NCBI GenBank assembly: GCA_046331625.1
Contig: JAXLQL010000021.1
Coordinates: 62,001 to 126,000, forward strand
Length of the DNA: 64,000 bases
Direction: 5' to 3'
Origin: JAXLQL01 sp046331625
GTDB taxonomy: Bacteria > Acidobacteriota > Terriglobia > Bryobacterales > Bryobacteraceae
In this document: positions 57,807-64,000 of the stretch, in pieces
Layout: each line of letters opens with the position of its first letter
How positions within the stretch are numbered: position 1 is the stretch's first letter
Notes under the pieces: model-generated
Databases searched by the model: none
The model's input: the letters and a program-made list of their open reading frames with translations, nothing else
Told to the model about the DNA's origin: nothing
Translations under genes and position numbers: made by a program

Positions 57807-58234
57807 GGAAGCTCCTTCAAGTCTGGAGGAATCCAGCTCCTTCGCGCCTCGACGGACTTCACGACATCGAATGAGTAATACTGGCGGAAGACGTCACGCT
57901 GCGCTGCAAAGTACTCCGTGACATCGCGTACTCTTTCAAGCAGCACTCCGCGAGCCTGCGCGGCGAGATGCGCGTTCACCAGCCGAATCCAAAGGATCGT
58001 CAAAGTTTCGTGGTAGCCGCCTGTGTCCGTATTCTGTCCGCCCACGGAAACATTGAATCGCGGAATGGCCTCGCGAATCCGCTGTGTGGCTTCGTCCAAC
58101 GGATACGTCAGCAAGTGCCACGCCGCCATCGCCACATGCGCGCGATGCGTGAACACTTCCTTGGGCAGAGTCCCCGCCAGAAACCGCTCGATGAACTCCG
58201 CCAGTGACGCTTCGCTGTCGAGAATGTCGCTCAA
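57803..58234 (-). CDS. Hypothetical helical protein (143 aa)
   Basis: A mostly helical protein (SDILDSEASLAEFIERFLAG, THRAHVAMAAWHLLTYPLDE, ETLTILWIRLVNAHLAAQAR) without membrane segment. The His-rich stretch FTHRAHV and LTILWIRLV are its most distinctive features; the family is not recognised. A TTG start at 58234 makes TTGA overlap with the DUF1501 stop, and the stop overlaps dut by ATGA, so it is a middle gene of a tight operon. The frame is open further upstream, but only antisense-looking sequence lies there. Confidence 0.7.
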   Translation of the reverse strand: MSDILDSEASLAEFIERFLAGTLPKEVFTHRAHVAMAAWHLLTYPLDEATQRIREAIPRFNVSVGGQNTDTGGYHETLTILWIRLVNAHLAAQARGVLLERVRDVTEYFAAQRDVFRQYYSFDVVKSVEARRSWIPPDLKELP

Positions 58235-59649
58235 ACGATTTGCCCGATCACTTTGCCCTGCACCTCCGTCAACCGCTCCTTGCGGCCGAGATGCATGAAG
58301 CTCAGCGAGTCCTGATTGAGCCCGAGCTGGTGCAACACAGTGGTGTGGACATCGCGGAAGTGCACGGGATTCTCCACCGCGCGCAGCCCGATGCCATCGG
58401 TCGCGCCCACCACTTGCCCGCCCTTGATGCCGCCGCCGGCCATCCACATCGAGAAACCGTAGTTGTGATGATCGCGACCCCTGCCGCCCTGCGCTTCCGG
58501 CGACCGTCCGAACTCGCCGCCCCACAACACTAGCGTCTCGTCGAGCATGCCGCGCATGTCGAGATCGCGAATCAGCGCGGCCACCGGTTGATCGGTTTGC
58601 GCGGCCATGCGCAGATGGTTCTCCTCGATGTTCTCGTGCGCGTCCCACTGCATGTTTCCTGGGCCGCCGCCCGACACCACGCACACGAACCGCACGCCCT
58701 TCTCCACCATACGGCGCGCCAGCAAACAGCGCCGTCCGTAGTCGTCGGTCGGCTCTTTACCCACACCGTACATCTCGAGCGTCTTCTGGCTTTCGCGGTT
58801 CAGGTCGAACAACCCCGGCGCCTCTGACTGCATCTTGAACGCGAGATCGTACGCGTTCACCCGCGCGGCGAACTCATCGTCATCGGGCGCCATGTTCGCT
58901 TCATTCAATCCCCGGACCAGGTTGAACGTCTCGCGGCGCTGCCCTTTCGAAACGCCCTGCGGCAGGTCGAGATTCAGGATCGGCTTGTTGCCCGCCCGCA
59001 GCATCGTTGGCTGGTACACCGCCGGCAGGAATCCGTGCATGTACATCGGCTGGCCCGCTTCGAGCGCGCCATCGGGATCGGGACTCACCACGTACGACGG
59101 CATCGAGTTCGTCTCGGCGCCGAGTCCATAGAGGATCCACGAACCCATGCTCGGGAAACCCGGAATCACGCGGCCTGTGAACAACTGATACTGCGCCGCG
59201 GAGTGAACCACCATGTCCGCATGGCATGAGCGGATGATCGCGAGCTTGTCCACCACTTGCGCCGTGTTCGGCAATAGATCGGATACTTCGATCCCGCTCT
59301 GCCCATGCTTTTGGAACGTGCGCTTGGTCCCGAGGATCTTCGCCTCTTTGCTCACGAACTGATACTTCGCCTCGCCGAACTCTGCCGGGCGTTTCTGCCC
59401 GTCGAGCTTGTTGAGCAGCGGCTTGGGATCAAACGTCTCTAGATGCGACGGTCCGCCAGCCATGAAGAGGAAGATCACTGACTTCGCCTTGGCCGAGAAG
59501 TGCGACGGCTTCGGCGCAAGTGGATTTCCGCGCGCGGCGCGCAATTTCTCCTCGAACAGCATCTGCGTCATTGCGAGCGTTCCGAAGCCGCAGAAGGCGT
59601 CGGTGATGAACTCGCGGCGATTGCGTGTGGGCCGGCTATGTTCGCTCAT
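58231..59649 (-). CDS. DUF1501-family exported protein
   Basis: A 472-residue sulfatase-fold (alkaline-phosphatase-like) protein with a Tat signal (RNRREFITDAFCGFGTLAM). Family motifs: SVIFLFMAGGPSHLETFDPK (metal-site Asp/His), SCHADMVVHSAAQYQLFTGR, WGGEFGRSPEAQGGRGRDHH and the end DGIGLRAVENPVHFRDVHTT. DUF1501 proteins are almost always paired with PSD1/DUF1549-DUF1553 proteins, as here, in planctomycetes and acidobacteria, and are thought to act on sulfated or other complex glycans, without biochemical proof. The gene begins 1 base after the PSD1 stop. Confidence 0.9.
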   Translation of the reverse strand: MSEHSRPTRNRREFITDAFCGFGTLAMTQMLFEEKLRAARGNPLAPKPSHFSAKAKSVIFLFMAGGPSHLETFDPKPLLNKLDGQKRPAEFGEAKYQFVSKEAKILGTKRTFQKHGQSGIEVSDLLPNTAQVVDKLAIIRSCHADMVVHSAAQYQLFTGRVIPGFPSMGSWILYGLGAETNSMPSYVVSPDPDGALEAGQPMYMHGFLPAVYQPTMLRAGNKPILNLDLPQGVSKGQRRETFNLVRGLNEANMAPDDDEFAARVNAYDLAFKMQSEAPGLFDLNRESQKTLEMYGVGKEPTDDYGRRCLLARRMVEKGVRFVCVVSGGGPGNMQWDAHENIEENHLRMAAQTDQPVAALIRDLDMRGMLDETLVLWGGEFGRSPEAQGGRGRDHHNYGFSMWMAGGGIKGGQVVGATDGIGLRAVENPVHFRDVHTTVLHQLGLNQDSLSFMHLGRKERLTEVQGKVIGQIV

Positions 59650-59650
59650 G

Positions 59651-61618
59651 TCAGTTCACATATAGGAAAGCGTTGAGGTTCAGGATCGCAAGTGCGAACT
59701 CGCTCAACGGTTGCTTGGCCAGAAACTCGAGGGCGAGCTTCTTCTCTTTGGCCGAGGGCGCGCGGCCCGCAGCCAGTTTGTAGGCGAGATCCACTTGCTC
59801 GGCGGCGCCGTGCGCTTCGCGGTCGAGCCGGGCGGCGAACGCCTTCGCCATGTCGTTGGCGAACATCCCGTTCATCAACTCCAGCGCTTGCGGTGCGTGC
59901 GTTGAAGTTTCGCGGCGCGGACACGACGTCTGGAAATCCGGCGCGTCGAACACTTCCATCATCGGCAGCCGGAGATTCCGCTTGTGGATCAGGTACACGC
60001 TCCGGCGATCATGCTCGGTTACGTCTTTGGCAATGGCCCACTGCGACGGCTTGTAGAGCAGATCCACCAATTCCTTTTCCACCGGTACAATCACGCTCGG
60101 TCCGCCGGTCTTCGCGTTCAAGCGGCCGGAGACCGCGAGCATGCCGTCGCGAATCTCTTCCGCTTCCAAGCGCCGCCGCGAGTACTTCCACAAGAGCGCG
60201 TTCTCGGGATCCTTTTCATTAGCGAGCTTCGCGATCGGCGAATCAGACGACTGGCGATACGTCTCGCTCGTCAGGATCAGCTTGTGCAGCGGCTTCAGCT
60301 TCCACCCGCCCGCCACGAACTGGTTGCCGAGCCAATCGAGCAGCGCCGTATTCGAAGGCTTGCCGCCCATGCGCCCAAAATCATTGGGCGTGGCGACGAT
60401 ACCACGTCCGAAATGATATTGCCACACGCGGTTCGCGATCACGCGCGCGGTGAGCGGATTATCGGGCGAGGCGATCCAGTTGGCAAGCTCGATGCGCGGT
60501 GTCTTGGTATCGGCGGGCAACTCGGGAGCGCCGTCGGGCAGAAGGACGCCGAGCGTCCGCATTCCGACGCGCTGGCCTTTGTTCTGGTAATCGCCGCGGG
60601 CGAGCACGTGAACGGGCATGGCCTTGGAGAAGTCGTCCGTCACCGAGTAGACCGAAGGCGGCGAGTCCGGAGGCGTCTCCTCGAGCGCCCGGATCTTGGC
60701 AAGCATGCGGCCCTTTTCCTCGCCGTCTTTCAGATCCTTAATTTGCACCCGCATGTCCTTGAGCTTCGCGTCGTGCTCCTTTTTGGCGGCCGTGAAGGCG
60801 GCGCGCTGCTCCGGCGTGGCCAAGTCCATGTCTTTGTCGAACACGGGCGCGAAGAACGCCTGCATGCGGTAGTAGTCGGTATGGCGAATGGGATCGAACT
60901 TGTGGTCGTGGCAGCGCGCGCATCCGAGCGTCACGCCCAGGAACGCCGCGCCCACAATGTTCGTCATCTCCGTGAGCACTTCATTGCGGCTGCTCGCGAC
61001 TTCCTGATTGCCCGCGTTCTTGCGCAGCGAGCCCAACCGCTGGAAGCCGCTGGCTACGCGCAGTTCCTGGTTGTTCGGATCCATCTCGTCGCCGGCCAGT
61101 TGCTCGCGAATGAACTGGTCATACGGCTTGTCCTTTTGGAACGACTCAATCACGTAGTCCCGGAACCGCCAGGCGTCGGGCCGATGCGTGTCGTACTCGA
61201 AGCCATCGGTCTCGGCGAAGCGGACCACATCGAGCCAGTGCATGCCCCAGCGCTCGGCGTAGGCGCGCGTGTCGAGCAGGCGATCGATCAGCTTCTCGTA
61301 CGCGGCCGGATCGCGATCATTCACGAATGCCGCGACTTCTTGCGGCGCCGGCGGGAGTCCGGTGAGATCGAAGTACACGCGGCGGATCAACACCGCTTTC
61401 GACGCCGCCGGCGCCGGCCGCAGACCTTCTTTCGCCAAGCGCTCACGCACGAACGCATCGATCGCTTGCGTGGCTCCGGGGACGCTTGGAGGCGTCACCT
61501 CCGCGCGTGGCCGGAAGGCCCAATGGCGGCGCTCCACGGGCGTGTACTTTTCAGACGGTGACACTTCGGCGCCAAGCGCCAGGGACACCGATAGCGCGAG
61601 CAGGACTCCGGACTTCAT
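59651..61618 (-). CDS. PSD1 (DUF1549/DUF1553) exported protein with haem c-like CxxCH
   Basis: A 655-residue protein with a signal peptide (MKSGVLLALSVSLALGA). The DUF1549 region (about 50-260) contains IRRVYFDLTGLPPAPQEVAA, then WLDVVRFAETDGFEYD, and LGCARCHDHKFDPI, whose CARCH is the conserved haem-binding-like site. The DUF1553 region (about 350-640) has TARVIANRVWQYHFGRGIVA and a C-terminal ALELMNGMFANDMAKAFAAR. No N-terminal PSCyt1 cytochrome domain is present, so it is the short form. It is first in an operon with DUF1501, a hypothetical gene, dut and possibly metF. Confidence 0.9.
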   Translation of the reverse strand: MKSGVLLALSVSLALGAEVSPSEKYTPVERRHWAFRPRAEVTPPSVPGATQAIDAFVRERLAKEGLRPAPAASKAVLIRRVYFDLTGLPPAPQEVAAFVNDRDPAAYEKLIDRLLDTRAYAERWGMHWLDVVRFAETDGFEYDTHRPDAWRFRDYVIESFQKDKPYDQFIREQLAGDEMDPNNQELRVASGFQRLGSLRKNAGNQEVASSRNEVLTEMTNIVGAAFLGVTLGCARCHDHKFDPIRHTDYYRMQAFFAPVFDKDMDLATPEQRAAFTAAKKEHDAKLKDMRVQIKDLKDGEEKGRMLAKIRALEETPPDSPPSVYSVTDDFSKAMPVHVLARGDYQNKGQRVGMRTLGVLLPDGAPELPADTKTPRIELANWIASPDNPLTARVIANRVWQYHFGRGIVATPNDFGRMGGKPSNTALLDWLGNQFVAGGWKLKPLHKLILTSETYRQSSDSPIAKLANEKDPENALLWKYSRRRLEAEEIRDGMLAVSGRLNAKTGGPSVIVPVEKELVDLLYKPSQWAIAKDVTEHDRRSVYLIHKRNLRLPMMEVFDAPDFQTSCPRRETSTHAPQALELMNGMFANDMAKAFAARLDREAHGAAEQVDLAYKLAAGRAPSAKEKKLALEFLAKQPLSEFALAILNLNAFLYVN

Positions 61619-61671
61619 AAATCGGCTGCTTCGAGTATATAACGATGCAACTCGAACTGCGGAGCCTTGGC

Positions 61672-62049
61672 TCAGCCCCAGACAACCGGCACACCGTAGC
61701 GACCCAGTGAGTCGTCCTTTGTGATCAGCGTCAAACTCTCAGCCATCGCTTGGGCGACCAGCATTCGATCAAAGGGATCCCGGTGCCACTCGGGCATTTC
61801 GTCAAGCAAGTTCACATGTTCCACCCGAACCGGAATGACGCTTATCGATTGTCGCGTTACGTACCGCTGCCACCAGTCCAGCGGCTGGATGACCAAGGCG
61901 CTTTGCCGACCCTTCTTCAGCATCAGCTCCCAATAGGAGACAACGCTCGCATGTACCTCTTCCCTCACCAGGATTTCGCGTACGGTCGCTGGGAGCCGAT
62001 CCGGCTCACTGATCCCCCAAACGAGCGCGTGAGTATCGAGGAGAAACAT
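61672..62049 (-). CDS. vapC: VapC-type PIN-domain toxin
   Basis: A 125-residue ribonuclease toxin. The acidic quartet is visible: Asp5 in LLDTHALVW, Glu in SVVSYWELMLK, Asp in PFDRMLVAQAM and the last Asp in LITKDDSL. VapC toxins cleave tRNA or rRNA. The start codon follows the VapB stop directly (TGA ATG), so the pair is coupled. All active residues are present. Confidence 0.93.
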   Translation of the reverse strand: MFLLDTHALVWGISEPDRLPATVREILVREEVHASVVSYWELMLKKGRQSALVIQPLDWWQRYVTRQSISVIPVRVEHVNLLDEMPEWHRDPFDRMLVAQAMAESLTLITKDDSLGRYGVPVVWG

Positions 62050-62304
62050 TCAATCCCTGCTACCAAGGAACGCTTCATATTCTTCATCTGTCATCGGACG
62101 CCACCATTCATCTCCGTCCAAAGCCGCCTGATTGATTGCTGGGTCATTCCGGCCCGCACCCAAAGGAAACGGCCGCCGCCGCGCCGGAATCAATTCCGCC
62201 ACAGGCACGCCGTTGCGCGTGATAAGGACGCTCTCGCCCTGCATCACAGTGTCGAGAAGGCGGGAGAATTGCGTCTTCGCCTGATGGACGTTGAACGACG
62301 CCAT
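62050..62304 (-). CDS. vapB: Phd/YefM-type antitoxin of VapC
   Basis: An 84-residue antitoxin: N-terminal Phd fold (SFNVHQAKTQFSRLLDTVMQ, GESVLITRNGVPVAELIPAR) that binds its own operator, and an acidic, flexible C-terminal end (WWRPMTDEEYEAFLGSRD) that blocks the toxin. It directly precedes vapC. Complete in length. Confidence 0.92.
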   Translation of the reverse strand: MASFNVHQAKTQFSRLLDTVMQGESVLITRNGVPVAELIPARRRPFPLGAGRNDPAINQAALDGDEWWRPMTDEEYEAFLGSRD

Positions 62305-62393
62305 ACCCTCATCTTAGTCCATCACTCGGACTAACCCTCGCAAGGCACCGACATCAAATTTGACAACAGCTTCCGCCTCCCCCATACTCTTCA

Positions 62394-62406
62394 ATAGACA
62401 GTCTAT
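62394..62406. promoter_or_regulatory. Candidate PadR operator over its own start codon
   Basis: ATAGAC-A-GTCTAT is a perfect 13-base palindrome that ends within the padR ATG (62405-62407). PadR proteins bind inverted repeats near their own promoter, and similar AGAC/GTCT strings occur before ADOP-associated padR genes. The role is inferred. Confidence 0.5.
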
Positions 62407-62737
62407 GGGAAAGAAGCTCGACCTCCTCCCCGGCACCCTCCACCTCCTCATCCTTAAAACCCTCTCCCACAACGAAGCCATGCACGGATATGGCATCGCC
62501 CAAGCCCTCGCCTCAACCACCGAAGGCGTCCTCGACGTGGACGAAGGATCCCTCTACCCCGCGCTCCAACGACTGCTACTCGAAGGCTGGGTCGAGGCCG
62601 AGTGGGGCAAGTCCGATAACAACCGCCGCGCCCGCTACTATCGGCTCACCCCGTCCGGACGCCGCCAGCTCGAGAAAGAACAAACCCAATTCCGATCCCT
62701 GATGGAGGCGATGCTCCGTGTTCTCGGCCCTGCGTAA
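62405..62737 (+). CDS. PadR-family regulator linked to an ADOP permease
   Basis: A 110-residue winged-helix regulator: KLDLLPGTLHLLILKTLSHN, then MHGYGIAQALAS and VDEGSLYPALQRLLLEGWVE, the PadR hallmark (SLYPALxRLxxxGxV), and NRRARYYRLTPSGRRQLEKE, the wing. No C-terminal Vir_act_alpha domain. In Acidobacteria such regulators almost always precede ADOP permeases, and here the next gene starts 20 bases inside it. The ATG at 62405 begins the family N-terminus; the ORF opens earlier but without signal. Confidence 0.92.
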   Translation: MGKKLDLLPGTLHLLILKTLSHNEAMHGYGIAQALASTTEGVLDVDEGSLYPALQRLLLEGWVEAEWGKSDNNRRARYYRLTPSGRRQLEKEQTQFRSLMEAMLRVLGPA

Positions 62738-64000
62738 ACTCGTCCGGCGTGTCTCCTTCTGGCTCCGCCGCCACCAACACGAACGCGACCTCGCCGAAGA
62801 GATCGCTGAACACCGCCGTCAACGCGGCGCCGCATCGGTCGCCTCGCCCGCGCTCCACATCGAATCTGCCCGCGCCGTCTGGATTCCGCCGCGCATCACC
62901 TCTTTCATCCAGGACCTCCGCTATGGCACTCGCCAGCTTCGCCACAACCGGATGTTCACCTTTGTCGCGCTCTCCGGGCTCGCCATCGCTATCGGACTCA
63001 ACACCGCCGTCTTCTCGATCGTCGACGCCGTCTTCTGGCGGCCCATGCCCGTGAAAGACGGCGACCGCGTGGTTCACCTGCTCCGCATCGGGCGCGACGA
63101 CCGCCGGGGACCGCCCTTCTCCCAAGCCGAACTTCGCCACTATCAGGAGTCGGGCGCACTCGAGAGCGTGACTGGCGTCGCTCTCGATGACCGCTTGGGT
63201 GCCGAGTGGAGCAGCGGCGCCGCGCCTCGCGTCGTTGCGGCATTCGTCGCTCCGAACTTCTTTGACATGCTCGGCGCCGCCGCCATCGCAGGCCGGCTAC
63301 TCGACGCGAATGAGAAGGACGCAGTTGCCCTTGTCACCGAAACGGCCTGGAAGCGGCGTCTCCAGAAGATGCCTGACGTCATCGGCGCGAGAATCGTTCT
63401 CAACGAGTTTCCCTTCACGATCGTGGGAGTCGTGGCCGACAAGTCGGTGGCCATAGTCGACACTTCCGTCGAAATCGTGTTACCGCTGGGCGCGCAGGAA
63501 CTCGTGCGGCTGGCGGACCTGAAAGACCGCCTGCGTCTCATCGGAAAGCTGCACCCATCCGGAGACCTCGATCAGGCACAGACGGCGCTCGGCGTGGTTG
63601 CGCAACGCTGGTTTGCGGCCCATCCTGACGACACGCAGGCCTATCGTCCTTTGGCCGTTCCAGCCCGTCTGGCCACGCTTCCGCAAGCAGGCGGAACGCG
63701 GAACATCGACCTGCTGCTGGCCACCGCCGTTGTCCTCGTCCTCGTAATCGCGTGCGCCAATCTCACCAACCTTCTATTGGCGAGAGCCGAGGCTCGCCGG
63801 CGCGAGATGGCGGTCCGCCTTTCTCTTGGAGCGGGAAGATTACGTCTGGTCCGGCAGTTACTCACCGAGTGTTTCCTACTTACGGGTCTGGCGGCGCTGC
63901 TTGGCCTGCTTTCCGCGAACGGGCTTCTGCGCGCCGCCTTGGCTCTCCTCCCCCGGATCGTACCCGTGGATCTCCCCGTTCCCTGGCTCGACCTCGGCAT
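62718..64000 (+). CDS. ADOP-type permease, 5' part (runs off the window)
   Basis: GTG start within padR, with GGAG about 11 bases upstream. The first 70 residues are a cytoplasmic ADOP N-region (LRKLVRRVSFWLRRHQHERD, LAEEIAEHRRQRGA), followed by FIQDLRYGTRQLRHNRMFTF and the first membrane segment AIAIGLNTAVFSIVDAVF. A MacB-like periplasmic domain then runs to about residue 320, and a second set of membrane segments starts with LLATAVVLVLVIACANLTNL and REMAVRLSLGAGRLRLVRQL. The frame is open at the window end. It is the presumed target of the PadR regulator; like its paralogue at 27 kb it has no ATPase partner here. Confidence 0.88.
   Translation, partial: MFSALRKLVRRVSFWLRRHQHERDLAEEIAEHRRQRGAASVASPALHIESARAVWIPPRITSFIQDLRYGTRQLRHNRMFTFVALSGLAIAIGLNTAVFSIVDAVFWRPMPVKDGDRVVHLLRIGRDDRRGPPFSQAELRHYQESGALESVTGVALDDRLGAEWSSGAAPRVVAAFVAPNFFDMLGAAAIAGRLLDANEKDAVALVTETAWKRRLQKMPDVIGARIVLNEFPFTIVGVVADKSVAIVDTSVEIVLPLGAQELVRLADLKDRLRLIGKLHPSGDLDQAQTALGVVAQRWFAAHPDDTQAYRPLAVPARLATLPQAGGTRNIDLLLATAVVLVLVIACANLTNLLLARAEARRREMAVRLSLGAGRLRLVRQLLTECFLLTGLAALLGLLSANGLLRAALALLPRIVPVDLPVPWLDLG

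Noticed and set aside
59984..61561. 525-codon plus-strand frame opposite the PSD1 gene
   Set aside because: Arg/Leu/His-rich shadow; the minus strand matches DUF1549/DUF1553 throughout.

Overview
The window is GC-rich bacterial chromosome from around the replication origin, most likely of an acidobacterium of the Bryobacterales/Solibacter type. The grounds are: two large MacB/FtsX-type permeases of the acidobacterial ADOP kind, one preceded by a PadR regulator; a secreted protein ending in a domain like the one expanded in Solibacter (TIGR03437-like); a PSD1/DUF1501 pair; a PEP-CTERM protein; and a serine/threonine kinase preceded by its own ECF sigma factor. Taxonomy is inferred from gene content, not from a marker comparison.

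Layout. 0-3.7 kb: end of a surface-polysaccharide cluster (nucleotidyltransferase tail, Wzm/Wzt ABC exporter, glycosyltransferase), genes overlapping by ATGA. 3.7-9.2 kb: NlpC/P60-like protein, B12-binding radical SAM protein, metallo-beta-lactamase-fold protein and an AbiEi/AbiEii toxin-antitoxin pair. 9.2-13.1 kb: a minus-strand stress operon (coiled-coil protein, PspA, substrate-binding protein fused to OmpA, ABC permease). 13.3-18.1 kb: methyltransferase, ThiD, kinase and sigma factor. 18.2-23.7 kb: accessory stretch with a 1129-residue HD plus Hsp90-type ATPase protein, several very small genes, and a DUF433/DUF5615 toxin-antitoxin pair whose toxin is frameshifted. 24-29.4 kb: amidohydrolase, secreted proteins and an ADOP permease.

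29.4-35.1 kb: dnaA, a DnaA-box cluster, dnaN and gyrB. 35.1-37.8 kb: a RelE-type toxin-antitoxin pair, then an unrecognised two-gene cassette flanked by decayed pieces of a second, divergent gyrB. 37.8-46.9 kb: aminotransferase-fold protein, TIGR03437-like protein, large multi-pass sensor-like protein, hypothetical protein and galU. 47-49.3 kb: two recA genes in tandem, separated by a terminator. 49.4-52.2 kb: a sulfur-carrier cysteine pathway (CysM, Mec-type protease, CysO-like carrier, MoeZ-type activator). 52.3-57.8 kb: PEP-CTERM protein, TetR regulator, tRNA-Met, parB-parA with two parS sites, rsmG, metF and dut. 57.8-61.6 kb: the PSD1/DUF1501 pair and a small helical protein, apparently cotranscribed with dut and perhaps metF. 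61.7-64 kb: VapBC, PadR and the start of a second ADOP permease.

The strongest leads for undescribed biology are the gyrB-flanked cassette (35.6-37.8 kb), the HD/Hsp90 protein with its satellites (18.2-22.3 kb), the tandem recA pair, and the PspA operon with its SBP-OmpA fusion and orphan permease.
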